64,000 nt of DNA from Lotus japonicus (GCF_012489685.1 NC_080046.1:21141304-21205303); one strand, 5' to 3'. Shown: positions 33,714-45,930, counted from the first letter of the stretch. Numbers and translations are program-made. The notes: a model not told the origin generated them from the sequence alone.

Positions 33714-34045
33714 GTCCTCAACCTTGAGGAGAATCAGTTTCAGGCGAACTTTCTCCGTTGTCGCGCCTGGGCACATCATTCTCTTCAACCTCCTTCCCGC
33801 CTCAAAGGACGTCTCTCTTCAACCTTCTTTCCAACCCCTTCTTCCTTCTTTTGAAGATTTTAGAAACCCTACCACGTTCACATTGAAGACCTTCATTTCA
33901 CCATATCATCCAGATCGGAAGTTCCCATAGTCAGATCAGAGTGAATCTGACCACCGCCGCTTCATCTGAAGTAATCTGAGTGCGGGGAAGCTGCAACGAT
34001 GGAAGGAAGGCTTGAAGGTGGATGTGAAATTTTGAAGGAGTAGAC
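33549..34045. other. Right flank of the solo LTR with a (CT)n microsatellite
   Basis: About 27 CT repeats at 33656-33710. Joined across the solo LTR, the flanks (29040-29395 and 33549-34045) look like pyrimidine-rich plant 5'-leader sequence, but no supported coding exon is seen. A 129-codon ORF spanning the CT run is explained by the microsatellite. Confidence 0.45.
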
Positions 34046-34048
34046 TTA

Positions 34049-34662
34049 GGCTATGTTTGGCACGCATAGCTGAAAAGCTAGCTGAAAGCTGAAAAGCTAC
34101 ATAATTGGAATAAAAGTGTTTGGTAAAACTAGTTGTTGAACAAGCTGAAATTGTAAAATGACATAAAAGAACATACTTGTATAAATATTAAAATTATTAT
34201 AAATATTTTAATTTCACTCAAGTTATTAATCATCTTAAAAATATAATATTAATTTTTACTTATTCAATTTTCTGTGTTTTTATTAAATAAAATAAAATAA
34301 ATCAATTAATTTGTAATTTGTAATATAAAATTATTTTTATTCCAAAGTAGTAATTATTTGTGTGCGGGAACGGTGTGCATATGAGACAAGTGTGATAACT
34401 GATAAGTAATTAGGTTTAGCAAAAACATATAAGGCTAAAGGTGAAATTTTAATAAAATAATAAGGATAAAAATGAGAATATATTTAATAAGCTATAAGCT
34501 TTGAGCTTTAAGCTACCTGAGATAGCTTATAGCTTAAAGCTTAAAGCTACTGAAATATGCTCCTTCACCAAACACTTTTATAGAGCTTTTAAGCTGGTCA
34601 AATAAGCTTTAAGCTAGTCAAATAAGCTATAAGCTAGCTGAAATGACATGTCAAACATAACC
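34049..34662. mobile_element. Tourist-like (PIF/Harbinger) MITE
   Basis: Terminal inverted repeats GGCTATGTTTGGCA and TGTCAAACATAACC, with the 3-bp TSD TTA (34046-34048 and 34663-34665). The interior is AT-rich and packed with AAGCT/AGCTT palindromes. A TTA TSD is characteristic of the PIF/Harbinger superfamily. Length 614 bp, no coding sequence. Confidence 0.75.
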
Positions 34663-34665
34663 TTA

Positions 34666-35511
34666 AAGGATTAGTTATGAAATTCAAGTTTGAGCTATTT
34701 CCATTTAATGCTAGTAATGTTGATCAATAGCGTAGCTGATCCATTAGGCTAGTAGGAATAATGTTATGTTTACCAACAATTTCCACCTACACCTTACCTA
34801 AAGAAGAAGAGAAAAGAGAGAAATGAGTGATATGATTTGTGATGTGACAGGAAATGCAGAGAGAGAAAGGAAGAAAAATGTGTGAAAATGAGATGGAAGA
34901 GAAAGTGATGTGTGTATATATCATTACTCGGCTTGTAATGATTGTATCCTTTCTTCCTTTTATATTTGCTGACCAAATCAATGCTAATAAAGATTGTTGT
35001 TTTAAGCACTTTTGAAAGATTAATTTCATGTACAGACAGGCGGTGTAAATAAGTTTTACACAATTATTCAATCACATTCTACCATTTTGCTAGCTCATAA
35101 TTAATTTTAAATTTGATATTTTTTTAAATATGAAATGGAAGATTATGATTGAATGATGGTGTAAAACTTTCTATACTACCAGTGCATATAAATTAATCTT
35201 ATATTCCAAAATGTTTATTGTTTTAGAAAACCAATGCATTTATGACTAATTTTTACCACCTATACCCTAATTTAATAAAAAAAAATCTTTAATCACCTTT
35301 CATATTAAACAACCACAACTCTCTTCTATCAACTTTATTTTTCTCACGTTCAAAATAACTATATTTTTCTCTATCCAAATAAAATTTAATACCAGCACGT
35401 GGAACTAGTAAAAATAAATAAGGGTATTTTAGTAAAATTATACTATCAATAATTATCATTTTACTGTTTGTGGGGCGACCTAAACCAGCAATTTTTTTGA
35501 AATGGAGTAAA
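34666..35511. other. AT-rich intergenic DNA with a small MITE near 35040-35190
   Basis: At about 35045-35075 'GGTGTAAATAAGTTTTACAC' and 'TTATTCAATCAC' are mirrored at about 35145-35175 by 'GATTGAATGATGGTGTAAAA', a short inverted-repeat element. The remainder is AT-rich with no recognisable gene. Confidence 0.4.
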
Positions 35512-35525
35512 CTAGTCATTTTCAC

Positions 35526-35540
35526 CCGTGCGTTGCACGG
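35526..35540 (-). terminator. Helitron 3' hairpin
   Basis: CCGTGC-AAC-GCACGG on the minus strand, a perfect 6-bp stem with a 3-nt loop, 10 nt from the CTAG terminus. In Helitrons such a hairpin is thought to mark the end of rolling-circle transfer. Confidence 0.75.
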
Positions 35541-35679
35541 CGATTAAGTTTATTTTGTAGATATATTTGTAGAATACCAAATAACAGAGAGTAGGTTTAA
35601 TCATGTATGTGAATAGACCAACGTAAAAAATTTAATTAGACTTCGTTGTATGACCTACCGATCTCAACACATGAACAAT

Positions 35680-36260
35680 ATTTTTTTTTGAAAACGAAAT
35701 GAATATTAGTAAGAAAATGCTTGAGGCAAAATAACTTAAGGCAAGAGTAACGTACAATCTGAAACAGAATGATTCCTGACAAAACCAAGTGCTTAACAGT
35801 GCACCAAACCCACCACCAACCCGCATGATGGCTTCTAACATGTTCCTAAGAAGGAGCCTCGTTAAAACCTTACTGAGAAAAACCCATTGGGAAAAAAACT
35901 CAGCAAGGAAAAAGAGTACCACCAACTTGGGAAAGCCACCATGCAACTATAAAACATGAGAAATAGCCCAAAAAGCAACTGGAAATTCGTGTACAGTAAA
36001 AACAGCAATATTCCAATCTGTGTAGCATCAAAACAACTAATAGAAACAGCAATCAGACGAAACAGCAGCAACAACAATCAGCAAAACAGCATCCCGCAAA
36101 CCCAAACAGCAACCAACAGACAGCAAAACAGCAAACCGGACCAGAGGATTAGCAACAGCAGCTTCAGCAACAACAAAGCAGAAATCTGTAACAGCAACAG
36201 CAATCGCAAAAAACAGCAAACGGCTAACAGGAAAACAACAATATTATAAATCCAGGTTTT
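35680..36260. repeat. Repeat-derived segment and CAG/CAA-rich low-complexity DNA within the Helitron
   Basis: About 35800-35925 contains 'TTAAAACCTTACTGAG' and 'AAACCCATTGGG' phrases that I associate with dispersed plant repeats; the family is uncertain. From about 36030 to 36240 the plus strand is an irregular run of CAGCAA, CAGCAG and AACAGCA. It yields long open frames of biased composition on both strands and is not called as coding. Confidence 0.4.
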
Positions 36261-36654
36261 TACAGAATGCGTTGCAAAATCAAACAAATTAACAAATGAC
36301 AAAAATGTCAACAACATGATCAGTTAATAGAACTTGCTGACCATGTTCAGTGATAATGACTTCAAGCTTGAAGTTGAATTTTGCTACCAATTCAATATTT
36401 GAACAACATAACCTACAATGGAAAAAGTAGATATAACAATAATAATTAGTAAGCAATACAAAGATGAACTTAATATATCATTTGAAAATTAAAAACAAAC
36501 CTTATAGCAAATGAATTATCCTTCAAGTTAGATGGTCAATAAGCTGCTTTACTTTTATTTTTACTGTCAACAATTAAAACAAAGACACTATGAGATTTGG
36601 TATTTAAAAAAATATAAACCCAACAAAATTATAGTAAAAAACAACACTTACATA

Positions 36655-38331
36655 TCAAATATTTTCAAAGACTTCTTGGTAGACAACGTTGCGGGTAGTG
36701 TTAGAAACTACTCCTTGGTCATCTAGGATTAGTATCTTCACACCTTTTCTAGATTTAACCCTTGATAGTGCAACATATAATTGTCCATGAGTAAAGACAG
36801 GCCTTGGCAAATACAGTCCAACATGAGATAAAGACTGTCCTTGACTTTTATTTATAGTCATTGCAAAACATAAAGTAACAGGGAATTGTCTGCGCTGGAA
36901 TTTGAATGGAATATCAGAATTAGATGGAGTTAAGCTCATCCTTGGAATAAAGGCTGTTTCTCCCATCGTGTTTCCGTTTAGAACAGTAGCAACAATTATA
37001 TATTTAGTCAAAGCGTTGATTATCATTCGAGTGCCATTACACAACCCTGCAGCTTGGTCAATGTTTCGAATGAGCATGATAGGAACACCGACCTTTAGTT
37101 TAATCTGATGGTTTGGGATTCCAGAGCATTTGTAATCATTTAAGAATTCAGATGTAAACCATTCTGCATTGACACCCGAATCTTAATCGGACTTGCATGG
37201 AGTATCACAACTCAAGTACTCTGTTTCCTCCCCAGGAATCATAGCTAACATAAAGTTGTTTATTTCCTCTACACTTTCAAGTGTTGGTGCAAGGATTGCT
37301 CTTTCTTGGAAGAATGAATTTTTTTCCAAATTCATCAAAAGTTTCGGATATGAAAAATTTACTATTTCAAGTAATGGATCCTTACACGGTTCAATAAGAA
37401 GATTTGGAGGAATCTCAATGAGTGATTCGGCTTCATCAATGGTTGTAACTGTTCCGTCTCCCACTTGAAGCAACCAATCAGCAAACTCTTTAATTTCTGC
37501 TGTTGAAGAAGATGAGTTAGCATTCTGCAATCTCATATTAACAGTCAACTTCATTACCTTGCAATGCTTCCATAGATATGAAGAATTGATAGCAGAACCC
37601 ACAATCTCCGAACGGCTTCCTTTGGAAATAACTGGGCGTATTTGTCTAAAGTCGCCTCCTAGTACCACAACTTTCCCTCCGAATGGAATGTCATGACCAT
37701 AAGTAGATCTAGTCTTCATAATGTCATTTAGAGATCTGTCCAAAGCTTCAAAGCAATGTTTGTTCAACATAGGTGCCTCATCCCAAAAAATTAGGCTTAC
37801 TTTTTTCAATAATTCAGCTTTTGGGGAACCTTGACCGAGATTACATGTTGATATCTCATTTATTGAAATAGGAATAGAGAACCTGGAATGAGCAGTTCTA
37901 CCTCCGGATAACAACAGCGATGCAATTCCGCTGGATGCGACATTTAACACAATAAGGCCCCTTGAACGCAAAGCAGCAGATAAGGTGTTCCAAACATATG
38001 TTTTCCCAGTTCCTCCAAAACCATATAGAAAAAAGAATCCCCCATTATCAGATAATACAGCATTCAAAACATTTTTATAAACTCCTTCTTGCTCTGAAGT
38101 AAGGCAACAAACCAATTCTTCATGAATCTTAAGCATTTCATCTTTATTGTAATTCAACTCATCTGCAACGAATCTATTTTCAAAATTATGTGCTTCATTA
38201 AATTTAGGATATGGCAAACATGGAAATTCCTTCAGTGACCTTCCATTTCCTTGAAGAATTTTTTCAATCTCTATCAAACATAGGTTCTTTAATTCTTCAT
38301 CATCTATATGCAGATCTGAATGAAAGCACAA
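36655..38331 (-). pseudogene. Helitron PIF1-like helicase, C-terminal exon
   Basis: A single frame of about 558 codons, broken by one in-frame TAA at 37183-37185. It contains Walker A 'GFGGTGKT', Walker B 'FWDEAPM', the 'GGDFRQIRPV' motif, an arginine-containing 'LTVNMRLQ' motif and, past the stop, the C-terminal 'TINKSQGQSL' and 'YVALSRV' motifs of SF1B PIF1-family helicases. On the minus strand a pyrimidine-rich tract ending in CAG at 38316-38318 suggests that this exon really begins at 38315, with upstream exons carrying the Rep domain. I cannot find those exons in the next kilobases. In Helitrons the helicase unwinds DNA for rolling-circle transposition. Confidence 0.85.
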
Positions 38332-39936
38332 ATATAATAGTTAATTTCAATTTCATTACCAAGACAAATTGGTAAAGTTTATTAAGTCGTTTCATTACCA
38401 AGACATATTGATAAATTTAATTATGGAATATTTACTATTCGTGTAGTAGTATTAATTTACCGACGGATAATTTTCAGTCTTAGACACCAGTTCACCTTGG
38501 CCGGTGTGATGCTGGAAATTGAGTCTATGTGCATGGCCATTTACTCTCAAAGTTTTAGGCTAGAGAAGAGAAAGATGGAAAATTTAGGACATTTAAAAAA
38601 ATGCGATCAGCTAAGAGGAGAGGTTGGTGTTGTGCTATGGGTAAGGAGGTATCTATATGTAGATAGGTGTTGCTCTGAAATCATGGACTACAATCAACTT
38701 TCCACCAAGATTTTCTACACACTAAAATAATGTTTAATTAGTTTTGACTTTTCCGAAAATCAATAGATGTAATTAGGGAAATAATACTGAAATGAAGTAA
38801 TGATTTTGGAATCAATTTTACCTTTATTATTGATTTAATCAAGAAAAACCATTAAGTATAAATGAATGGAAAGTGTCAAAATTTTGGGCCAGATATAATT
38901 GCATTTACATTTCGTTATTTTGGCCTAGGGTTGGTGTTAAATAAAATACTTTTAATTCAAATCTTATTTTATTTTATGGAATCAATGTTAAATAAGGAAA
39001 AAAAAAAACTGTTTTTTTGGAATTTAATTAGTAATTCCATTAAATGTTGCGTGGCCACGTGGGAGAAAAACTTCAAGGGTAGGCCAAAGCCATACCTTTT
39101 TCGTACAATGAGTTAATTTATGTCTTGGTGACAAAGTTTAGAACCTCAATATCTTCCATTCATTTATAATCTTTTGAATCATGCCACGAATTATGCGCAT
39201 AAATTAGCTCAGGAGATCATCTAATATTACAGTTTCAGTTTTGGTCATTGAATTGATAGCCATGCCTAGTTTATCTGACCACCAAAGACTACATATGGCA
39301 TGTTTGGCGGTGGAAATATTAAGATTTTCCAGGCTCAAATCTTCCCTTTTTTTTTTTGGTGCTTTAAATCTTACCTTATGCATCTCCCTTTTTCTTCCTA
39401 CATGACTCTTGACAATAAATAAAGAATAAATAAAAATTCGTAAGACTTCTTTTTGTGTATGCAATTCTAGGTGGCATATTAAAGTTGATTTTTTTATTCT
39501 TTATTTCTTATGCCTCAAGTTTTATTTTAAATTCCCACAAACATAAATATGGACTCCTCATTTATTTTATAAATGGAGAAAGGTATAGCACTACTTTGGG
39601 GCCATATATAAGTGTTAGAATTATGAGTTTAGTCTCTCAAAAATATAAAAAAAAAAACTTCAATCATTGATTAAAAAATCATACGTCAATAATGCAAATA
39701 CATATACATAACAAATAAATTTGTTAAAAAATATTTTCTTTTTCAAATATTTTATTTTTAAAAATTCCAACTTAATCCCTTGTTTGTATATAAAATTACA
39801 CAACATCCAAATATATCTTGCACAAAAAAATATTGCAAGTTCATGATAGGGAAATATTTTAAACACATCTAGAATGAAAGATCACTACTCATCGAAAATA
39901 ATAACATATATTAATAAAAGATGCAATTATATATAG
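38332..39936 (-). other. Helitron interior without recognisable coding sequence
   Basis: AT-rich. The phrase 'TTTCATTACCAAGACA' occurs twice around 38350-38405. No exon for the missing N-terminal helicase or Rep domain could be identified. Confidence 0.4.
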
Positions 39937-40017
39937 TCCGGTTATGACTTTGGCAACAATTGTCCAGGTTTCTTTGGAGGCATCCACCTTTGCCAAATCG
40001 TCGATCATTGAAGTCAT
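39937..40017 (-). pseudogene. RPA70-like (replication protein A) first-exon fragment
   Basis: A short minus-strand translation starting at an ATG at 40017 reads as the N-terminal edge of an RPA large-subunit OB fold ('DDLAKVDASKETWTIVAKV'), a protein commonly encoded by plant Helitrons. Only this fragment is recognisable; the frame runs on without further similarity. It lies in the 5' part of the Helitron and supports the element call. Confidence 0.55.
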
Positions 40018-40394
40018 CAAAAAGGAGGTTAAGTTGAAATATGCAAGGAATGATGAAAAATGCTGGGAATGATGGAGGAGAAATGTCACATGAGGGGTGT
40101 ATATATAGTCTGAATGAAGGGTTTGTGAAATTGAATTATTTCCCTATGATTGATCAGTATTAAACGTACGGGTCAACAAATTTCCTATTATGACATGGTA
40201 TGTGTTTGTAATGCGTACATAAAATCAGCGTTTTTTTTTCTCCTATGATTGATCCTGTTCTAATTTATAATATTTGAATTTTTGTTTATATGATGAAATA
40301 GGTCCAATGAATATTCGTGTGTGTCCATAGAATCTGGCCATGATTTCCACGTTTATTCGTTCTTAATTTCATGATTGAAAAAATTATGTTAAGC

Positions 40395-40600
40395 AATTGA
40401 ATGGGCCGAATGGAATTGTCATAGCCTCGTCATCACTCTAAAAAATTATAGCCTCGTGAATGGTATTATATGAGTGAATGAAATTGTAGCCTCGTCATCA
40501 CTCATAATTTCCCAATTGAATGGGCCGAATGGAATTGTCCATTGAATGTTAAGCAAAAATTATGTCAATCAATTGAATGGGCCGAATGGAATTGTGAAAT
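40395..40600. repeat. Short dispersed direct repeats in the Helitron
   Basis: The word AATTGAATGGGCCGAATGGA occurs three times (about 40396, 40513 and 40573), and 'TAGCCTCGTCATCACTC' occurs twice between them. This looks like local duplication. No function is inferred. Confidence 0.6.
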
Positions 40601-40849
40601 TATGATTGAAAAAATGTCAAGCAGCAAAACAATAGTAACGTATTTTTTGTAAAGTCAAATGTGCGAAATGGATGCAAACATATATAGTAACGTATTAAAT
40701 GGGTGTATTAATGTGTGAATTAAATGTGCGAAATGCTCTCTGTCTGTGACACTTGTCAGCCAGAGAGATGAGTTTGAGGAGAGTAATTTTTAGAGTGACA
40801 TGTGTTATAAAAATAGTGGATAACGATTTTGTTTTATAAAGTATATAGA

Positions 40850-41459
40850 TAATGTTTATTAATAGCAGCTGGTCCATTACTACTCATAATACTCTCTATG
40901 TGCAAGTTTGAGATTCGTGTGGATGGATTAATTCCTCTTCCATCTCCATTTAAAAAAAAATCTCTTCCATCTCAATTATACTCACTTTTTATTTATATCT
41001 CTTCCTTTTCTACCGAATCAGTTATCATATCCTTCATTTCTGTTTCATCTATCACTATATCTCTCTCATTATTTGTACGTGGGATTGGGGTAAATGGATT
41101 ATTATTCCTTGACAAAAGCATAATTCAAGTGAATAGTTAAACATTTCTCCAAGATAAATTTCCTCCTCAAAATATTCGCTGTTGGCTTGAACCACAAAGG
41201 CCTCCTAGAGCTCATGACGAGAGAAAAGTTGCTTAAGTGATATGCCAAAATATCAGTTCAAACATCTAAGAACAGTGTTACAGAAACATCCAAAGACAGG
41301 GAAGGAAAAAGAATAGGCCATACAACTGATACAATGAATATTCATAAAAGCTAGCAACATTGAAGATTAGAAACAGCAAGCACATGAAATGGATTGAACT
41401 ACTAGTATCCGAATATATCAGTAACATCTATGAGTGCACCAGCAGAAACAAGCGTCCTT
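40850..41459. other. Intergenic / KCR1 3' UTR side
   Basis: The part near 41250-41459 is probably the 3' UTR of the minus-strand KCR1 gene. The rest is AT-rich DNA flanking the Helitron insertion (A|T site at 40850). Nothing else is seen. Confidence 0.4.
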
Positions 41460-43569
41460 CTATTCCTTCTTCCTTGATTCCTTGAGCTGTCCCCTCTTTC
41501 GGATAGCCAAACAAAACCTGAGGCGCCAAGCATCAATAACAAACTCAGGCAGCGACGCTGCCAAGGCCCAAAGAAGGGTATGAGGCCAATACGGTGTGCA
41601 ACGAGGGTCATGTCCGATCCATCGTACACCTGCTCTCGCATACCCATCTGTTGATGGAACGAAGAATGAAGATTTCTTAATTGATGCCATCTTTGTTGCC
41701 ACATACAACGGAACCTGCATTCAGAAAAATCTCCATCAGAAATGCCAAAAATCATAGCAAAATCTGCATACATGAGTTAGTCTGCAAAAGCAAATCAGTC
41801 CATTTCAACATGGTCCACTCTCTATAGTAAACAAAACAAGTAAGTTAGGTGGGCGGTTTTGCAACTACTAGAAGAAAAGGTTAAGATATTCATGAATAAG
41901 GCTTTCAAATTTCCAAACCTAGTCAATAATTGAAGCTACAGGTACTTATTACTCATGAAATCAGATATCAATTTAATACTCGCAAATAATGAGAACCAAA
42001 CAATTGACTGAACATGCTCTTGTCAATTTTGGAGGAGTGTCCTCCTCAGAACAAGACAAAATAAACCAATACTCAAGAAAAACAAAAATTGGACACAAAC
42101 CACCCACTGAATAGTGAATACTAAAGTAAAATTTCAAAATAGAATAAGTAAGAAAAGAGTATCAATAGTTCTCAAAATGCTTTAAGGATTTGTTCCATAC
42201 CATGGATGAAGGAAAAAATTGGAGACAAACACAGGGGATAGAAATCTTGTCATTAACAAAAGATCAATGTCAAACAGAATCACACAGTGTCAAGTCTTCA
42301 ACTTTCAGCAAAATTTTATAGCCATCTATGACACAAAAAAGTTAAAAGGAACCAAGAGGACTCTTTTGTCAAATTTTGTCCATGGTTTATACAGGTCAAA
42401 GTTGATAACCGTAAAGGTTTTGTTTTCGCTATACCAAATTAATCAAAAGTTGCAGATCATGACAATAGTTTAGAAGTCCATAAGAAAGAGAGAGGTTATT
42501 CTTCCAAAGCTTTTACCTTTGTACTACACAACAATGCTACCAAACACCACAAAAATTCAATTTTTAGATGAGACTAGAGAAAAGAGTAGCAAGCAAGCAA
42601 GCAATAAGACACAAGTGAATCCAAACATAAGTAGCAAGCAAGCAAGCAACAAGACACAAGTGAATCCAAAAAACAATAGCACAGTAGTACCTGACACTGC
42701 ACGTCAATCCCACTCTTCTTGTATTCAACATAGAGACATCTGGAAAATTGATCGATGTACCTGAAGCAACAAACAAACACTATTAGAATTAGCGAGACCT
42801 AACTCAACCCAAAAGCTAGCTTAAGAGTCGAGGGTTGCTCAATTCTTTATAAGCACTTGATCGACCATATCTCTAGCCAATGTGAAACTCTAACAAACAC
42901 AAAGACACAAGAGAAATGAAGCACTCACGCTTTGGTGGCTGCATAAACAGCATAGAGCGGATCGGAAGGAATCACAATCGCAGCCCCAGAACCAATGTTA
43001 ACAACCGCACCTTTCTTCCTCTTAATCATCCCGGGAAGAACAGCTTGCGTGACCTTGGTAGTTCCAACGATATTCACCTTAATCAGATTATTCAGAAGCT
43101 CCTCATCCACTTCATGGAAGAATCTCGCATAAGGGTACGAGATTCCCACGTTGTTAATCAGAACCCCAACATCAAGCCCTTGAATCGCTTCCTCAATCTT
43201 CCTCACACCCTCATCGAGATCGCCGGCGAAATCAACAACGACAGTCCTAACCTCGGTTTTCCCGAACTTTGTCGCAATGGAATCCGACACGTCTTTGAGC
43301 TTGTCAGGGCTCCGACCGACAAGGACGAGGTTGAGGCCCTTGCGAGCGAGCTCGAAGGCGAAGCTCTTACCAATGCCGTCGGTGGGTCCCGTGACGAGTG
43401 CCCAAGATCCATAGCTTTTGAGGTTTTTGGGTGCTCTGAGGAAATTGACGTAAACCCATCTGAGGAAAATGGAAGTGAATCTGAGAATGGTGAAAAGGCC
43501 CAAGGCGAAGAACGCGATGAACCATGAGGGTTGGGTTTTGAGCTTGCTGATTATGCAGCAATCCATCAT
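41460..43569 (-). CDS. KCR1: Very-long-chain 3-oxoacyl-CoA reductase (beta-ketoacyl reductase)
   Basis: Three exons on the minus strand: 43569-42929, 42760-42691 and 41714-41460. All introns are GT-AG (168 and 976 bp), and the spliced frame is 321 codons, close to the usual length of plant KCR1. It shows an N-terminal membrane segment (about residues 15-38), the NADPH-binding motif TGPTDGIG (60-67), NNVG (139-142), the catalytic serine (about 194) and YAATK with Tyr209 and Lys213, the short-chain dehydrogenase signature. The C-terminus ends in lysines (RKKE), compatible with ER retention. The enzyme carries out the first reduction in the ER fatty-acid elongation cycle that feeds waxes, suberin, sphingolipids and seed oils. 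Two adjacent ATGs (43569 and 43566) are both plausible starts. No TATA box is obvious upstream. Confidence 0.94.
42591..42668. repeat. Tandem duplication in KCR1 intron 2
   Basis: A unit of about 40-45 bp containing 'AGCAAGCAAGCAA' and 'AGACACAAGTGAATCC' is present twice in a row, 22 bp inside the 5' end of the 976-bp intron. It is non-coding. Confidence 0.7.
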
Positions 43570-44116
43570 GTTGAGACTTGAAGAGTGTGGTTGGTTTTGT
43601 GAAGATGAAGATGAAGATGAATTGAGCGGTTTATGAGGGAAACGTGAAGAGCATTGAATTTATTGAAAGAGGGAAGAGAGGGTAAGTAAGGTAGATGAGC
43701 GGAAACCCGCTACAATTAAGTAGGGGGGTTGGGCGGATAGCAGAATCAAATGGGAGCAGATTCAAAGCAATAGGGATTGGAAATCGTAGCCGGTTACTGC
43801 CAATTTAGGGATCATTGTGAATCAGAGGTGAAATTTGCGAGTTGGATTTGCCACCTCACTCATTAGAAATGTCACCTCACTTAAAACACTTTCAGCCCGA
43901 AATATTTTGGAAATTGGGTTCTCGAAGCATTTTCCCACTTAAAAGTGGGGTGTTATATTGTATTTTGCACTACCGCGAATTTAAATCCCGAATTAATTTA
44001 GAATATAAAATCCCGAAATAATTCAGAAATTAAAGTTAACTCTTTCGATGAGAGTTTTATTCACAAGACATAATTTAAGGGGTAACAAAACATGTACTGC
44101 TTAAACTAACCACCTA
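43570..44116. other. KCR1 5' leader/promoter region and intergenic DNA
   Basis: Just upstream of the KCR1 start the minus strand has short TCATCT repeats (near 43600-43620). No strong TATA box was found. About 43900-43960 reads like a decayed LTR end ('GGGGTGTTATA'), but this is weak. Confidence 0.35.
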
Positions 44117-44266
44117 TTAGGGCTTGTTGGTACGATGTATAGTATAAGGTCTGATAGTATAAGGTCTGATTGTATTAGGCGTGATAGGATAAGGTCTGAT
44201 AAAATTTAAATAATATACAACGTTTGGTCATACACTGTATAATTTGGTGGCGACACTGGTGGTGTG

Positions 44267-45626
44267 TGTTGGTAAATCCGCAAGTGTACGAATCCACCCG
44301 GTTTTAATTATCGAACCACAAGAATTGTGAGTGAATAAATTCAGTTCAAATATTGAGTTCAAAGGTTTGTTTTATTGAATAAAAGATATGTCGAAGTAGC
44401 AAAGATAAAATAAACAAAAACTCATAAAAGAACATGCTTTGGGTTCTTGTTCAACTAGTCAATTTAAGCACATCATTCTAAGCACATGAACTCATGAATC
44501 TCTCCTTGATGATATAGCCTAGTTACTCACTTATTGATTCCTCACATAAGCAATTCTCTCATACTAAAAGCTAAGCTCAATTCCTTGTGTACTTAGTCAT
44601 TTATATGAGGTTTTAGATCATGCAAATTCAGGCCATCAAACCTCAACCCTTCCTCTATTCCTAGTAGCAAGCATAGAAGGGGTAATCCCAAATCGGTTCC
44701 CTAATCTATAACAAACTTCCATTCTGATTATAGAAAAGCAAAAAGCAAGCATGTATACAAGCTTAGATTGATATTCAGAAGTTGAGATTCAAGGGTAGAA
44801 GAAGAACATGTGGGAAAGAACTTAAGATTATAACTTAAAGATGAAAAGTCTTACATGAAAACCAAAGCAATAGAAGAGAGATTAGCCAATCATGACAAGA
44901 GCCATGCTTGGCTAAGAACTTGAATTACAAGCTTGGAAGCCTTCTCTCCCTCTCCTAGATGTTCCTCTCCTTCTAAACTAATCTAAAAATGGAATAGATA
45001 TCAAAGATTACCAAAGAAAATGACTAAAATCCTATTTATAGGCAAAAATCACGAGTTTGGGCTGTTCCGGCCGCTCAGGCGCCAATTCAGAGCGCCTGAG
45101 CGCCAATTCCATGCTGAAAAAATGCCTCTGGAAGGTAATTGGCGCTCAGGCGCTCAACATGAGCGCTCAGGCGCCAATTCGCTTCTAGCATGACATAAAC
45201 AACGACCTAATTGGCGCTCATGCGCTCAACACGAGCGCCTGAGCGCTCTCTACATGCTAGAAAGCTTGTTGGACTTCTTCTTAACTCCTCTTTATGCCTC
45301 TTTAAGTCTCCCTTCAATTCATCAAGCTTCTTGACCTTCATTCTTCTTCAGTTTCAGACCTGATTAATCTCATCAAAACTCAAGGAAAAATATCAAGAAT
45401 ACCAACCATTTAATTGCACAAGGGACTCAAAACTAATGACAATTAACAAAAGACTCAAAACTATACTAAAATGCAACTAAAGTCCTTATAAAACTACATA
45501 ATTACTGAACTAATGCAAATGCACAAATAAAAGTAAAAATGCATGAAACACTACATGAGACACAAGAAAAAGACTCAAAATAAACTACAAAATGACCCTA
45601 AAAACACTACTAAATCCGGGTCATCA
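44267..45626 (-). mobile_element. Solo LTR (1360 bp), probable gypsy/Athila-type
   Basis: Plus-strand ends TGTTGGTAAATCC and GGGTCATCA, with a perfect TSD GTGTG (44262-44266 and 45627-45631). On the minus strand it starts TGATGACCCGG and ends TTACCAACA, with 'CGTACACTTGCGGATTTACC' at the 3' end as in Athila-like LTRs, so minus is the likely orientation. No internal domain is present. Around 45075-45250 it carries stacked GGCGC/GCGCC palindromic words. Confidence 0.75.
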
Positions 45627-45930
45627 GTGTGGAAGTGGTGGTGTTGGAAGGTGATGATGGTGGCAGTGATGGTGGATGGTGGAGGCGGCGGCACTGGCGG
45701 TAGTGGCGATGGTGGAGGGTGGTGGTGACAGTGGTGGTGTTGGTGGCGGCGGTGGCGGTGGAGGGTGGGGTGGTGATAGTGGTGGTATGAAGGTATCAAC
45801 GATGGCGGCTGCGGTTGAGTATGGTGGTGACGGCGATGATGGTAAAGGGTGGTGGTGGCGATGGTGGTAGTGGTAGTAGTGGCGATAACGATGACTAGAG
45901 CGTGGTGGTGGTGGCAGCGGCGGTGTTGGT
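45627..45930. repeat. GGT/GGC-rich degenerate trinucleotide minisatellite
   Basis: Irregular GGTGGT, GGTGGC and GATGGT units fill the interval. Long ORFs occur on both strands (poly-Gly in one direction, His/Pro-rich in the other), which is expected of such a repeat and not evidence of genes. The array resumes at 48624-48705 after the inserted solo LTR. Confidence 0.85.

Larger units (their letters stand above)
35512..40849 (-). mobile_element. Helitron (rolling-circle transposon), both termini recognisable
   Basis: On the minus strand the element starts TCTATATACTTTATAAAA at 40849, preceded by A, and ends in CTAG at 35512, followed by T. This is the A|TC...CTAG|T arrangement of Helitrons with no TSD. 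A perfect 6-bp-stem hairpin lies 10 nt before the CTAG end. Internally it has a decayed PIF1-type helicase exon and an RPA70-like fragment, both on the element strand, as expected for plant Helitrons. The Rep/HUH endonuclease part was not found, so the copy is defective. It also contains CAG/CAA-rich sequence and unassigned AT-rich DNA. Confidence 0.72.

Noticed and set aside
33541..33930. 129-codon ORF with Leu-Ser repeats, as a broken host gene exon
   Set aside because: The repeated part is the (CT)n microsatellite, the ORF starts inside the TSD/LTR junction, and no domain is recognisable.
42916..43527. 203-codon plus-strand ORF
   Set aside because: It lies exactly opposite KCR1 exon 1, which has clear catalytic motifs and splice sites; the plus-strand frame has no recognisable domain and is a shadow.
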